From Nitratireductor thuwali (lineage in GTDB: Bacteria > Pseudomonadota > Alphaproteobacteria > Rhizobiales > Rhizobiaceae), in contig NZ_CP030941.1 in assembly GCF_036621415.1 (NCBI RefSeq), positions 2,540,001 to 2,604,000 on the forward strand: a DNA stretch of 64,000 nt, read 5' to 3'. The position numbers and the translations under genes are program-made. The notes under the pieces are model-generated. The model saw only the letters and a list, made by a program, of their open reading frames with translations. It did not search any database and was not told the DNA's origin. Below, in pieces: positions 8,770 to 18,395 of the stretch (the stretch's first letter is position 1; each line of letters starts with the position of its first letter).

Positions 8770-9909
8770 TCAGCGGTCCTTCGGGTCGAGAGCGTCGCGC
8801 AGTCCATCCCCCAGGAAATTGAGCGCGAACAGGAGGGCCGTCAGGGCCAGTGACGGGTAGAGCAGCATGTAGGGGGCGCCGCGCATGTTCTTGGCGCCTT
8901 CCGAGATCAGCACGCCAAGACTGGTCAAGGGTTCCTGAACGCCCAGCCCCAGGAAGGACAGGAAGCTCTCCAGCAGGATTACCTTGGGGATGAGCAGCGT
9001 CATGTAGACTATGACGGGCCCCAGCGTGTTGGGGATGATGTGGCGGCGCAGGATGCCTGCCGAACTGACGCCCAGCGCCTCGGCCGCCTGCACGAATTCG
9101 CGCCGGCGCAGCGAGATCGTCTGCCCCCGCACGATGCGCGCCATGTCCAGCCACTCCACCGCGCCCACGGCGATGAACATGAGGACGACGTTGCGGCCGA
9201 AGAACACCACCAGAAGGATCGCGAAGAATGTGAAGGGCAGCGAGTAGAGGATGTCGACCACCCGCATCATGAGGCTGTCGACGCGCCCGCCCAGGAAGCC
9301 GGCGGTCGCGCCGTAGAGGACGCCGATGAGGAGGGCGACCCCGGTGGCGAGCGTCCCGATCATCAGCGATATGCGGATCGAGATCAGGATGCGCGAGAAA
9401 AGGTCCCGCCCATTGGCGTCGGTGCCGAAGATGAAGCGGTGGCGCTCCACATGGGCTTCGATCGAGACTGCCCTGCCGTCGGCGCTCTCGCCGACGATGC
9501 GCGCATTCGAGAACAGATCGGAGCGGTCGAGATAGCGCGTGACGCGCGGATCGATTTCTCTGTCGGACGATGCCTCGACGCGCAGCGTGGCACCGTCAAG
9601 CTCGATGGCGTCGACATCCAGCCGAGCCCGCTTCATCAGCGCTTCGGCCGCGGGCACGATTTCATCGACGCGTGGATAAGCCTCCAGGCTCGCCGGCACC
9701 TTCACGAAATTGGGATAGACCTTGGAATAGTCGTGCGGCGAGAGTGCGGGACCGAAAATGCCTGCGAAGGCAAAGACGATCAAAAGGACGAGGCTGGCCA
9801 TGGCCGCCTTGTTCCGGCGCAGCCTGATGAGCGCGGTGGCCCAGAGCGAGCGGCCTGCCGATGCCGTGTCGGCGGCGGCTTCGGGTGTATTGGTCGCAAT
9901 ATCAGTCAT
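8770..9909 (-). CDS. oppC: Oligopeptide ABC transporter permease (OppC family)
   Basis: This is the second membrane subunit of the peptide importer. Of its 379 residues, the core (from HRFIFGTDANGRDLFSRI onward) is typical OppC, with the EAA loop region VRGQTISLRRREFVQAAEALGVSSAGILRRHIIPN near residue 280. Between TM1 (SLVLLIVFAFAGIFGPAL) and the core there is an insert of roughly 100 residues that makes it longer than standard OppC (about 300). The insert probably faces the periplasm and could contact the binding protein. Start ATG 9909 overlaps the oppB stop by 8 bases. Confidence 0.93.
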   Translation of the reverse strand: MTDIATNTPEAAADTASAGRSLWATALIRLRRNKAAMASLVLLIVFAFAGIFGPALSPHDYSKVYPNFVKVPASLEAYPRVDEIVPAAEALMKRARLDVDAIELDGATLRVEASSDREIDPRVTRYLDRSDLFSNARIVGESADGRAVSIEAHVERHRFIFGTDANGRDLFSRILISIRISLMIGTLATGVALLIGVLYGATAGFLGGRVDSLMMRVVDILYSLPFTFFAILLVVFFGRNVVLMFIAVGAVEWLDMARIVRGQTISLRRREFVQAAEALGVSSAGILRRHIIPNTLGPVIVYMTLLIPKVILLESFLSFLGLGVQEPLTSLGVLISEGAKNMRGAPYMLLYPSLALTALLFALNFLGDGLRDALDPKDR

Positions 9910-10831
9910 AGCGCACTCTCGGGTCCAGCACCGCATAGAGAAGATCAACGATCAGATTGAAGACCACCACGAACACCGCGATGATGATGACCGTGCCCAT
10001 GACCAAGGTGTAGTCGCGGTTGAGCGCACCCTGCACGAAGTAGCGGCCGATGCCGGGCAGGCCGAAGATCGTCTCCACCACGACCGAGCCTGTCAGCAGC
10101 GCCGCCGCTGCCGGTCCGAGATAGGAGACGACGGGAAGGCAGGCAGCGCGCAGCGCGTGAACGACGACGATCATGCGCGAAGGCAGGCCATAGGCCCGTG
10201 CCGTGCGCACATGGTCGGAGCGCAGCGCCTCGATCATCGAGCCGCGTATGAGGCGGGCGACGATCGCGATCTGCGGCAGCGCCAGAGTGAGCACCGGCAG
10301 GACCATGTTGGCAGGGCTGCCATTGTCCCAGCCGCCGGCGGGCAGCATGGAAAGCCACACGCCGAAGATCAGCGACAGAAGCGGCGCGACCACGAAATTG
10401 GGAACGGTGATGCCGAAGGTGGCCACCGCGATGACGCCGTAGTCGATCCACGAGTTTTGCCGCAGCGCGGCGATGCAGCCCAGCAGCGAGCCGAACAAGA
10501 GCGCGACCAGCAGCGCCGTTCCGCCAAGCTGTATCGAAATGGGCAAACCGCTGCCCAGAAGCTCCTGGACCGAAAAATCGCGGTAGATGAAGCTCGGGCC
10601 GAGATCCCCGCGCAGGAGATTGCCGAGATAGCGCAGATATTGCTCCCAGAGAGGCTTGTCGAGGTGGAACACCTTGTTGATGTTCTCCAGGACCTTGGCT
10701 TCCAGCGCCCGCTCGCGGTCGAAGGGGCCGCCCGGCGCGACGCGCATCAGGAAGAACGATGCGGTGACGACGAAAAACAAGGTGGGAATCGCGCCCAGGA
10801 GGCGACGCAACACATAGCCGAACATTGGCAT
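9902..10831 (-). CDS. oppB: Oligopeptide ABC transporter permease (OppB family)
   Basis: The first membrane subunit of the importer has 309 residues and starts MPMFGYVLRRLLGAIPTLF. It shows the OppB N-terminal helix, the RVAPGGPFDRER segment, LNLLRGDLG-like NLLRGDLGPSF, and the EAA loop LIRGSMIEALRSDHVRTARAYGLP. The ATG at 10831 is preferred; a second ATG lies two codons in. It overlaps oppC by 8 bases, indicating translational coupling. A gap of about 180 bases with a 30-base perfect palindrome separates it from oppA. Confidence 0.94.
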   Translation of the reverse strand: MPMFGYVLRRLLGAIPTLFFVVTASFFLMRVAPGGPFDRERALEAKVLENINKVFHLDKPLWEQYLRYLGNLLRGDLGPSFIYRDFSVQELLGSGLPISIQLGGTALLVALLFGSLLGCIAALRQNSWIDYGVIAVATFGITVPNFVVAPLLSLIFGVWLSMLPAGGWDNGSPANMVLPVLTLALPQIAIVARLIRGSMIEALRSDHVRTARAYGLPSRMIVVVHALRAACLPVVSYLGPAAAALLTGSVVVETIFGLPGIGRYFVQGALNRDYTLVMGTVIIIAVFVVVFNLIVDLLYAVLDPRVRYD

Positions 10832-10964
10832 GCTCTCATATTCGCAAGGGGCCCGGAGCCTGGCCTGGAGCAACTCGGGGAAAGCGCGGATCGGGCTTCG
10901 TCCGTGATCGCGCTGTACCCAGAAGACGGCTAGCCTGCCAAGGGGCGGCCTACTGGCACAGGCA

Positions 10965-10994
10965 CCGCTTCCCGCCTTGCAAGGCGGGAAGCGG
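10965..10994. terminator. 30-base perfect palindrome between oppA and oppB
   Basis: Positions 10965-10994 form a perfect inverted repeat with 15-base arms (left arm CCGCTTCCCGCCTTG) and no unpaired loop in the duplex. In RNA it gives a very stable hairpin 20 bases after the oppA stop. Without a T-run it is probably an mRNA 3'-stabiliser or leaky terminator that makes binding protein exceed permease. Confidence 0.75.
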
Positions 10995-11014
10995 CACTCC
11001 GGGCAATCGCCTGC

Positions 11015-12604
11015 CTACTCGGATATGCTCATGAAGCGGGTGGGGTGCACGTTCTGGATATTGTCTTTCCAGCCCTGCAGTTTGTCGGACACGAGCGAGA
11101 GCGACGAGTAGAAGAGCAGCGGAATGAACGGCGTATCCCGTAGGAACATCCTCTCCGCCTCGGCCAGAATTTCAGCCCGCTTCTCGAGATCGGTTTCGGC
11201 CGCGGCCTTGTCCATCAGCGCATCATATTCGGGATTCTTGTACTTGGCGTAGTTGAAGCCCGTGTTGTCGCTTTCGACGAGGAAGAGGAAGTTCTGCGGG
11301 TCGGAATAGTCCCCGATCCAGCCGGCGCGGGCGACCTGATAGTCGTCGCTGTCGCGCAGATGGGCATAGTGGGCGGAGCCGTCGCGCACGTTGAAGGTGA
11401 CGTTGACGCCGAGCGGACTCCACATGTCGGCGATCGCCGTTGCCGTATTCTTGTGGTTTTCCGACGAGTTGTAGGAAAGCTCCAGCTCGAGCGGCTTATC
11501 GGGGCCGTAGCCGGCCTCCGTCATCAGCTCGATCGCCTTGTCCTCGCGGTCGATCAGCGATTCCTCCGCCCACTCATATTGCGGCGGATTGTCGATATAG
11601 TTGCCGATGCCGGGCGGCACCTGCGAATAGGCGGGCAGCATGGCTCCCGACCAGATCTCCTCGCCGATGAACTCGCGGTCGATGACCATGGACAGAGCCT
11701 GACGCACGCGCGCATCGCTCAACGCTTCGTTCTGCGTGTTGAGGGCATAGTAGTAGGTGCCGAGATAAGGCGGCGTGCGCACCTGGTCGCCGAGACGGTC
11801 CCTGATGGATTTGAGCTGCTCGGCCGGCAGATCGGAGCAGCTGTGCACTTCACCCGCTTCGAACCGGCGCACGCAGGAGGCGCGGTCCTCGAAGGGGATC
11901 CATTCGATGCGATCGATGCTGACCGTGTCGGCCTCGCGGAAATTCTCGTTCTTCTCCATCACGATCTTATCGTTGGGGGTGATGGATACGAGCGTATAGG
12001 CGCCGTTGGTGACGATGTTTTCCGGCTTCACGAAGTCGGAGCCATGCTCCTCGACGGCCGCCTTGTTGAGCGGCAGCCCGGTCTGGTGGGTGAGAAGCTC
12101 CAGGAAATAGGGCGTGGGCTGTTCGAGCGTAATCTCCAGCGTCCTGTCGTCGATGGCCTTGACGCCGAGTTCGCCGGGCTCGAGCTCACCCTTGTTGATC
12201 TTCTCTGCATTCTTGATGGGATAAAGAATGGTCGCGTATTTCGCACCGGTCTCCGGTTTCTGTATGCGCTGGAAAGAGAAGACGAAATCTTCCGCCGTCA
12301 CCGGATCGCCATTCGACCAGGTCGCATCGGCGCGCAGCTTGAAGGTGTAGACGGTGCCGTCGTCGGAGACCTCCCAGCTTTCCGCAACACCTGGAATGAC
12401 ATTGGCCTCGGGATCGTAGATCACCAGTCCCTCATAAAGGTCGCGCAGGAGGTTCGCTTCCGAGACCGTCGACGTCTTGTGTTGGTCCAGCGTCTCGGGA
12501 TCGCTGTCATTGCCGCGCACATAGGTCACGGCCGACGCCGCGCTCACGCTGGCTATAAAGGCTGCGCCTGCAAGCAACCCTCGCATCATCGTCTTGTTCA
12601 TCAT
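11015..12604 (-). CDS. oppA: Oligopeptide ABC transporter substrate-binding protein (OppA family)
   Basis: This is the periplasmic peptide receptor. Its 529 residues start with a signal peptide (MMNKTMMRGLLAGAAFIAS, cleavage near ASA-VTYVRG). The mature protein has SBP family 5 hallmarks: the N-terminal PETLDQHKTSTVSEANLLRDLYEGLV, then PGVAESWEVSDDGTVYTFKLR, DARVRQALSMVIDREFI, and LARAGW-like VARAGWIGDYSDPQNFL. ATG 12604 is chosen because GGGAG lies about 8 bases upstream; an earlier in-frame ATG has no ribosome site. It is the first gene of the operon, so peptide uptake is the likely role. Confidence 0.94.
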   Translation of the reverse strand: MMNKTMMRGLLAGAAFIASVSAASAVTYVRGNDSDPETLDQHKTSTVSEANLLRDLYEGLVIYDPEANVIPGVAESWEVSDDGTVYTFKLRADATWSNGDPVTAEDFVFSFQRIQKPETGAKYATILYPIKNAEKINKGELEPGELGVKAIDDRTLEITLEQPTPYFLELLTHQTGLPLNKAAVEEHGSDFVKPENIVTNGAYTLVSITPNDKIVMEKNENFREADTVSIDRIEWIPFEDRASCVRRFEAGEVHSCSDLPAEQLKSIRDRLGDQVRTPPYLGTYYYALNTQNEALSDARVRQALSMVIDREFIGEEIWSGAMLPAYSQVPPGIGNYIDNPPQYEWAEESLIDREDKAIELMTEAGYGPDKPLELELSYNSSENHKNTATAIADMWSPLGVNVTFNVRDGSAHYAHLRDSDDYQVARAGWIGDYSDPQNFLFLVESDNTGFNYAKYKNPEYDALMDKAAAETDLEKRAEILAEAERMFLRDTPFIPLLFYSSLSLVSDKLQGWKDNIQNVHPTRFMSISE

Positions 12605-13155
12605 GCTCGTCACTCCCATCATCCGCTTTTGCGGCTTGTCGTTGATTGGCCCGGAAAGGCGCCTTCCCTGCTGCGCTTATGTCAAGCAACGCAAACGCCC
12701 GCCATGCGCGCATGGCGTGCAGCGGCCTGTATGAGCTTTGCGGGGGAGGGGCCAGATCTTGCGCTGTTCGGTGCCGGTGAGGCCGGCCATTGAGCCGAAG
12801 GACGAACGAGATGCAAACAGCACTTCCTTGCCTCCCAGCCGGTGTGGAACCGGTCAGACTTCCAGCACGGCGACCGGCTGGCCACCGTGAACAAACGCGT
12901 ACCCGAGCCGGGTCGAGGCCTGATTAGGCATGGAAATGACGTAAGCGTCAAACGGATTCAGCAGGCTCTCTAAAACAGCAAGAAGAGGTCATCCGGCGCC
13001 CTTGGAATGCAATATTGTTGCAGCCGCACCCCTCGATCAGGCGCAAAACCTTCCGCGGCCTGTGCACAAGCATGAAGTGCATCCAGCATGTCCCGGTCCC
13101 TCGGACGGGCGCCCGGGCCGGCATCTGCATGCTCGTGCGAACCTGTGTGAGAAAA
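12605..13155. other. Gap upstream of oppA to tRNA-Thr; no gene seen
   Basis: About 550 bases without a frame I would call a gene. Short open frames on both strands show no signal peptide, domain or conserved motif. The oppA promoter must lie in the left part. The stretch may contain decayed coding sequence but I cannot identify it. Confidence 0.45.
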
Positions 13156-13231
13156 TGGTGCCGCTTGTCAGACTCGAACTGACGACCCCATCATTACGAA
13201 TGATGTGCTCTACCAACTGAGCTAAAGCGGC
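13156..13231 (-). tRNA. tRNA-Thr (anticodon CGT)
   Basis: The minus strand folds as a 76-base cloverleaf. The acceptor stem GCCGCTT pairs with AAGCGGC, the D arm is GCTCAGTTGGTAGAGC, the anticodon stem CATCA/TGATG carries loop TTCGTAA (anticodon CGT at positions 34-36), and the T arm is GTCAG-TTCGAGT-CTGAC. The discriminator base is A and the CCA end is encoded. It should read ACG codons. Confidence 0.96.
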
Positions 13232-13456
13232 GTGCGCGGGGAGCCGGCGGACCGGCATCGATTGCGTGCGCGCCTGATACAGGCATCGCGCCGCAAGATC
13301 AAGGCCGAACATCCCGCGCTCCATCCAAATCCTGCGCCGCAGCAAAGTTCGGCGAAATGACAATGGACTCTATGTCTTCCTGCGTTAATCTGTCGGCAAG
13401 CCGTCTCGCCGGGCGGGGCGCATCTTTGTCTAGGCACACCCTTTGGAGGAGGACCC

Positions 13457-13942
13457 ATGGCAGATTTAACGATGACGGTGAACGGCCGCAGGATATCCGG
13501 CACGGTGGAAGACAGGACCCTGCTGGTTCACTTCCTGCGCGAGAACCAGGGCCTGACCGGCACCCATGTGGGGTGCGATACTTCCCAATGCGGCGCCTGC
13601 GTCGTGCACGTCGACGGCAAGGCGGTGAAATCCTGCACCATGCTTGCCGCGCAGGCATCCGGTTCGGAAGTCCTTACGATCGAGGGGCTTTCCGACGGTG
13701 CGGAGCTGCATCCGGTCCAGGCGGCGTTCAAGGAGCACCACGGCCTCCAATGCGGCTTCTGCACGCCAGGCATGATCATGGCCGCCACCGATATGATCCG
13801 GCGCCATCCCGAAGGCCTCGACGAGAAGACGGTGCGAGCGGAGCTCGAAGGCAACATCTGCCGCTGCACGGGCTACCACAACATCGTCAAAGCCATTCTT
13901 GCCGCATCGGAAGCGATGGCGGGCAGGGCGAAGGCTGCTTAG
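13457..13942 (+). CDS. coxS: Molybdenum hydroxylase small subunit, 2 x [2Fe-2S] (CoxS-like)
   Basis: This is the iron-sulfur subunit of a CO dehydrogenase/xanthine-oxidase family enzyme; it passes electrons from the molybdenum site to FAD. The 161-residue product has the plant-ferredoxin cysteines in [18 protein letters not shown] followed by KSCTM, and the second cluster in CGFCTPGM plus CRCTGYH. ATG 13457 follows GGAGGA. It is first in a small-large-medium gene order typical of coxSLM/cutSLM sets. A 128-base spacer with an inverted repeat separates it from coxL. Confidence 0.95.
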   Translation: MADLTMTVNGRRISGTVEDRTLLVHFLRENQGLTGTHVGCDTSQCGACVVHVDGKAVKSCTMLAAQASGSEVLTIEGLSDGAELHPVQAAFKEHHGLQCGFCTPGMIMAATDMIRRHPEGLDEKTVRAELEGNICRCTGYHNIVKAILAASEAMAGRAKAA

Positions 13943-13950
13943 GGGAGTGA

Positions 13951-14049
13951 GGCAACAGGGCAATAAGGCGTTGGGAAGGAAGACATCGGGCGAAGGAAAA
14001 GGAACTGCTTTTTCATTCCCCCCTGTTGCCCCACTGCCCTATTGCCCTG
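13951..14049. repeat. Degenerate inverted repeat in the coxS-coxL spacer
   Basis: GGCAACAGGG (13951-13960) is the exact reverse complement of CCCTGTTGCC (14021-14030). The overlapping CAGGGCAAT (13956-13964) is the reverse complement of ATTGCCCTG (14041-14049), so two alternative hairpins can form. The low-complexity CCCACTGCCCTATTGCCC style looks like a dispersed intergenic repeat of rhizobial genomes. That comparison is from memory and needs a genome search. Confidence 0.5.
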
Positions 14050-14070
14050 AAATTCGGGAGGAATTTCATC

Positions 14071-16410
14071 ATGGGTATCGAAGGCATCGGCGCGCGGGTG
14101 GCGCGCAAGGAAGACAAGCGTTTCATCACGGGTCTCGGCCGATATGTGGACGACATGGTCGTGCCGGGCATGAAACATGCCGCATTCGTCCGCAGTCCCC
14201 ACGCCCACGCAAGGATCAGGTCCATCAATGTCGATGCGGCGGGCGGCATGCCGGGCGTGATCGGGGTGTTGACCGGTAAAGAGCTGCAGGGCGACGGCAT
14301 CGGCAACCTCATCTGCGGCTGGATGGTCCATTCCAAGGACGGCAGCCCCATGAAGATGGGCGCCTGGTCGGCGCTGGCCACCGAGAAGGTGCGCTATGTC
14401 GGCGATGCCGTCGCAATCGTCGTGGCCGACACCAGGGGCCAGGCGCGCGACGCGGCCGAGGCGGTCGAGATAGACTACGAGGAACTTCCAGCCGTTACCG
14501 ATGCCGTGAAGGCATTGGAAAAGGGCGCCCCTCAACTTCATCCGGAAGCCGAAGGCAACCTGATCTACGACTGGGAAATCGGCGATGGCGCGGCGACCGA
14601 CAGCGCGCTTGCCGGCGCCGCCCATGTCACCCGCATGAAGATCGTCAACAACCGCCTCGTGCCCAACGCCATGGAGCCGCGCGCCGCCCTTGGCCATTAC
14701 GACAAGGCGGAAGATCACTACACCTGCTGGACGACCAGCCAAAACCCGCATGTCGCCCGACTGGTGATGAGCGCGTTCTACAACGTGGCGCCCGAGAACA
14801 AGCTGCGGGTGATTGCGCCGGATGTCGGCGGCGGCTTCGGCTCAAAGATATTCATCTACCCCGAGGAGATCGTCTGCCTGTGGGCTTCCAAACGCACCGG
14901 CGTGCCGGTCAAATGGGTGGCCGACCGCACCGAGAGCTTCCTCACCGATGCGCATGGCCGCGACCATGTGACGGAAGTCCAGATGGCTTTCGACGCTGAC
15001 AACAGGATCACCGGCCTGAAGGTCGACACGATCGCCAATTTTGGCGCCTACATGTCGCTCTTCTCCTCGTCGGTGCCGACCTATCTCTATGCCACGCTGC
15101 TGTCGGGCCAGTACGACATTCCGGCGATCCACGCCAATGTGCGCGCGGTCTACACCAACACGGCGCCTGTCGATGCCTATCGCGGCGCAGGACGGCCCGA
15201 GGCCACCTATGTGGTCGAGCGCGTGGTGGAAACGGCGGCGCGGGAGCTTGGCGTCTCGCCGGCCGAATTGCGCCGCAAGAATTTCATTCGGGAGTTTCCC
15301 CATCAGACGCCGGTGATCATGAACTACGACGCCGGCGACTACGACGCTTCCCTCGACGCGGCCATGCGCGAGGCCGACTATGACGGCTTCCCCGCCCGCC
15401 GGGCGGAGGCCGAGAAGCGGGGCAGGAAGCGCGGCATCGGCATGAGCTGCTATATCGAGGCCTGCGGCATCGCGCCGTCCGCCGCCGTCGGTTCCCTGGG
15501 CGCGGGCGTCGGCCTTTGGGAATCGGCCGAAGTGCGGGTGAATGCGGCCGGCACCATCGAGGTGCTTACGGGGTCGCACAGCCACGGTCAGGGCCACGAA
15601 ACGACGTTCTCGCAGCTCGTGGCGGAACGTTTCGGCGTTCCCATCGAGCAGGTCTCCATCGTCCATGGCGATACCGACAAGGTGCAGATGGGCATGGGCA
15701 CCTATGGCTCGCGCTCGGGCGCGGTCGGCATGTCGGCCATAGTCAAGGCGCTGGACAAGGTAGAGGCCAAGGCCAAGAAGATCGCCGCGCATCTGCTGGA
15801 AGCCGACGAGAGCGACATCGTGATCGAAAACGGTGAGGCCAAGGTGGCCGGCACCGACAGGACGGTGCCCTGGTTCCAGGTGGCGCTCGCTGCCTATACC
15901 GCGCACAATTTGCCGGAGGGCATGGAGCCGGGGCTGAAGGAAGGCGCGTTCTACGACCCGACCAACTTCACCTTCCCCGCGGGCTGCTATATCTGCGAGG
16001 TCGAGGTCGATCCGGAAACCGGCCATACCGACATCGTGCAATTCGTGGCGGCGGACGATTTCGGCAACGTCATCAATCCGATGATCGTCGAGGGGCAGGT
16101 GCATGGCGGGCTGGCGCAGGGCATCGGACAGGCGCTGCTGGAGGGCTGCCACTATGACCCGGCCACCGGCCAGCTCATCACGGCGTCCTATATGGATTAC
16201 ACCATGCCGCGCGCGGACGACCTGCCGTCCTTCCGCGTATCGACAACCAACACCCCGTGCCCCGGCAATCCGCTCGGGATCAAGGGTTGCGGCGAGGCCG
16301 GCGCGATCGGTTCGCCGCCAGCGCTTATCAACGCGATCACCGACGCTATTGGAAACAATGACCTGACCATGCCCGCCACGCCCCAGAAGGTGTGGGCGGC
16401 GATGCAGTGA
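14071..16410 (+). CDS. coxL: Molybdenum hydroxylase large subunit (form II CoxL-like)
   Basis: The 779-residue catalytic subunit binds the molybdopterin cytosine dinucleotide cofactor. It begins [19 protein letters not shown], has the usual FGRYVDD-like [24 protein letters not shown] within [11 protein letters not shown], and [13 protein letters not shown] near the C-terminus. The active-site loop near residue 369 reads AYRGAGR, the form II signature, and not AYxCSFR of the true CO dehydrogenase (form I). The substrate is therefore uncertain: another aldehyde, purine or N-heterocycle is as likely as CO. ATG 14071 follows GGGAGGAA; upstream in-frame residues come from the repeat spacer. No cox maturation genes are visible nearby. 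Confidence 0.95.
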   Translation: MGIEGIGARVARKEDKRFITGLGRYVDDMVVPGMKHAAFVRSPHAHARIRSINVDAAGGMPGVIGVLTGKELQGDGIGNLICGWMVHSKDGSPMKMGAWSALATEKVRYVGDAVAIVVADTRGQARDAAEAVEIDYEELPAVTDAVKALEKGAPQLHPEAEGNLIYDWEIGDGAATDSALAGAAHVTRMKIVNNRLVPNAMEPRAALGHYDKAEDHYTCWTTSQNPHVARLVMSAFYNVAPENKLRVIAPDVGGGFGSKIFIYPEEIVCLWASKRTGVPVKWVADRTESFLTDAHGRDHVTEVQMAFDADNRITGLKVDTIANFGAYMSLFSSSVPTYLYATLLSGQYDIPAIHANVRAVYTNTAPVDAYRGAGRPEATYVVERVVETAARELGVSPAELRRKNFIREFPHQTPVIMNYDAGDYDASLDAAMREADYDGFPARRAEAEKRGRKRGIGMSCYIEACGIAPSAAVGSLGAGVGLWESAEVRVNAAGTIEVLTGSHSHGQGHETTFSQLVAERFGVPIEQVSIVHGDTDKVQMGMGTYGSRSGAVGMSAIVKALDKVEAKAKKIAAHLLEADESDIVIENGEAKVAGTDRTVPWFQVALAAYTAHNLPEGMEPGLKEGAFYDPTNFTFPAGCYICEVEVDPETGHTDIVQFVAADDFGNVINPMIVEGQVHGGLAQGIGQALLEGCHYDPATGQLITASYMDYTMPRADDLPSFRVSTTNTPCPGNPLGIKGCGEAGAIGSPPALINAITDAIGNNDLTMPATPQKVWAAMQ

Positions 16411-16422
16411 GGAGACCATAAG

Positions 16423-17223
16423 ATGTACAACGCGAGCTACCACCGTGCCTCCTCCGTCGATGAGGCGGTCAAGCTTTTGTCCGATGCGGAGGATGGCAAA
16501 TTCGTCGCCGGCGGCCAGACGCTCATCCCCACCATGAAGGCACGGCTGGCCGCGCCCACCGACCTTGTCGACCTGCGCCATATTCCCGACCTGATGGGGA
16601 TCAGCGTCTCCGGCGACAGCGTGAAGATCGGCGCAGGCACGACCCATGCCGAGGTTGCGTCCAATGCTGCTCTCGCCAAGGCCTGCCCGGCATTGTGCCA
16701 TATGGCCGGCCATATCGGCGATCCGCATGTCCGCCACATGGGCACGCTTGGCGGCTCCATAGCCAACAACGATCCCGCGGCGGATTACCCGGCCGCGCTT
16801 CTGGCGCTGTCGGCGACCATCCACACCAGCAAGCGCGAGATTCCGGCCGACGATTTCTTCACCGGCCTGTTTGAGACGGCGCTGGAGGAAGACGAGATCA
16901 TCACCGCGGTTTCATTCGCTCTGCCGGAAAAGGCCGGCTATGCGAAATTTCCCAACCCCGCCTCCCGCTACGCGCTAACCGGCGTGTTTGTGGCAAAGCG
17001 TCCCGACGGCGTCCGTGTCGCCGTCACCGGAGCGGGCGAGGAAGGCGTGTTCCGCGCCGGCGAACTGGAAACCGCGCTCGCAGCGTCTTTCGATGCCGCC
17101 GCGCTGGACGGCGTGAAAGTTTCGGCCGACGGGCTGATGTCGGACATCCATGCCTCGGCCGAATATCGCGCCAACCTGGTGGTCGTCATGGCCAAAAGGG
17201 CGGTCCAGGCAGCGCTTGCGTAG
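16423..17223 (+). CDS. coxM: Molybdenum hydroxylase medium subunit, FAD-binding (CoxM-like)
   Basis: The 266-residue FAD subunit completes the coxSLM enzyme and hands electrons to the respiratory chain or another acceptor. The two FAD motifs of the family are present: AGGQTLIP near residue 28 and TLGGSIANNDPAADYPAAL near residue 110. ATG 16423 lies 12 bases after the coxL stop, so the three genes form one operon. Converges with dgcN. Confidence 0.95.
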   Translation: MYNASYHRASSVDEAVKLLSDAEDGKFVAGGQTLIPTMKARLAAPTDLVDLRHIPDLMGISVSGDSVKIGAGTTHAEVASNAALAKACPALCHMAGHIGDPHVRHMGTLGGSIANNDPAADYPAALLALSATIHTSKREIPADDFFTGLFETALEEDEIITAVSFALPEKAGYAKFPNPASRYALTGVFVAKRPDGVRVAVTGAGEEGVFRAGELETALAASFDAAALDGVKVSADGLMSDIHASAEYRANLVVVMAKRAVQAALA

Positions 17224-17229
17224 CGGCGC

Positions 17230-18228
17230 TCAGACGTTCAGCGCTTCCACCAATCGTGCCGCGCCCTGGCGGAAGGGATCGACAGCGGGGAGTCTCATCC
17301 GCGCCTCGACCTCCCGCAGGCATTGCACCGCCTCGTCCTCGCCGAGCGCCGCCGTGTTGACGGAGATGCCGGTCACTTTGACATCCGGATTGACGATCCG
17401 CGCGGTGGCAAGCGTGAGCTCGCGCAATTCCTCAAGGCTGGGCAGGCCGTAGTGCGGCAGGCCGCGCATATGGGTGCGGGTCGGCTCGTGGCATAGAACC
17501 AGCGCGTCGGGCTGCCCGCCGTGGATAAGGGCCAGCGTGACGCCGGAGAAGGAGGGGTGGAACAGGCTGCCCTGGCCTTCGATCAGGTCCCAGTGGTCGG
17601 GCTCGTTTTCGGGCGACAGCCATTCGATGCTGCCCGCCATGAAGTCGGCCACCACCGCGTCGAGCGGCACGCCCGATCCGGTGATCAGGATGCCGGTCTG
17701 GCCGGTGGCGCGGAACGTGGCTTTCATGCCGGCCTCGCGCATCGCCTTCTCCATGGCAAGGGCGGTGTACATCTTGCCGACCGAGCAGTCGGTGCCGACG
17801 GCAAGGCAGCGTTTGCCGGCACGGCGTTTCCCGTCGCCGATCGGGTAGTCGTGCTGGGGAACGCGCACGTCGAAGAGCTCCGTGCCGCTGCGCTTTGCCG
17901 CCGCCACCAGATCGGGCAGGGAGGTGAGCCTGTTGTGGAGGCCGGAGGCGATGTCCATACCTGCCTCGGCCGCTTCGACCAGCGTCGCCAGCCACTTCTG
18001 TGAAATGACGCCGCCCCGGTTGGCGGCGCCCACCACCAATGTCTGCGCGCCCCTGGCGCGTGCCTCGGCCACGCTGAAATCGGGCAGGCCGAGGTCAGCC
18101 TTGCAGCCTTCAAGCCGGAGCTGGCCAAGGCAATGTTCGGGCCGCCAGTCCTTGATGCCCTGCGCAACCTTCGCCGCAAGCGGATCGGGGGCGTCGCCGA
18201 GGAACAGGAGGTAGGGCGTTTTCAGCAT
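17230..18228 (-). CDS. dgcN: DUF1611 protein, D-glutamate N-acetyltransferase DgcN-like
   Basis: The 332-residue protein matches the DUF1611 family. It begins MLKTPYLLFLGDAPDPLAAK and contains an N-terminal Rossmann-like half (TLVVGAANRGGVIS) and a P-loop half with GTDCSVGKMYTAL. It ends in conserved DALVLCHEPTRTHMRGLPHYGLP and TGISVNTAAL stretches. Family members named DgcN have been reported to acetylate D-glutamate, with the epimerase DgcA completing conversion to N-acetyl-L-glutamate. No dgcA lies next to it here. The start ATG 18228 fits the family N-terminus; a longer frame of 36 residues upstream looks non-coding. The function is taken from the family. Confidence 0.82.
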   Translation of the reverse strand: MLKTPYLLFLGDAPDPLAAKVAQGIKDWRPEHCLGQLRLEGCKADLGLPDFSVAEARARGAQTLVVGAANRGGVISQKWLATLVEAAEAGMDIASGLHNRLTSLPDLVAAAKRSGTELFDVRVPQHDYPIGDGKRRAGKRCLAVGTDCSVGKMYTALAMEKAMREAGMKATFRATGQTGILITGSGVPLDAVVADFMAGSIEWLSPENEPDHWDLIEGQGSLFHPSFSGVTLALIHGGQPDALVLCHEPTRTHMRGLPHYGLPSLEELRELTLATARIVNPDVKVTGISVNTAALGEDEAVQCLREVEARMRLPAVDPFRQGAARLVEALNV

Positions 18229-18395
18229 GATCAGGCTCCGTGGAATGAGGGTTTTATTGCTGCGGGCAGCACGCGCCGCTGTCAAGAAGGGGGCTATTGG
18301 TCCAGTCGATTGGCACGGCTTTTCATGCGGACTCATTCAGCGCGATTGATTGAGCGGGCGCATAGGGTTAACGATTGCAGCGGCAAACCGGGGGA

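Noticed and set aside
13156..13231. tRNA-Thr as an integration site for a genomic island
   Set aside because: No integrase, direct repeat of the tRNA 3' end or change in gene style was seen on either side.
14842..16824. A 660-residue open frame antisense to coxL/coxM
   Set aside because: No recognisable domain, biased composition and full overlap with clear coding sequence; a by-product of codon use.
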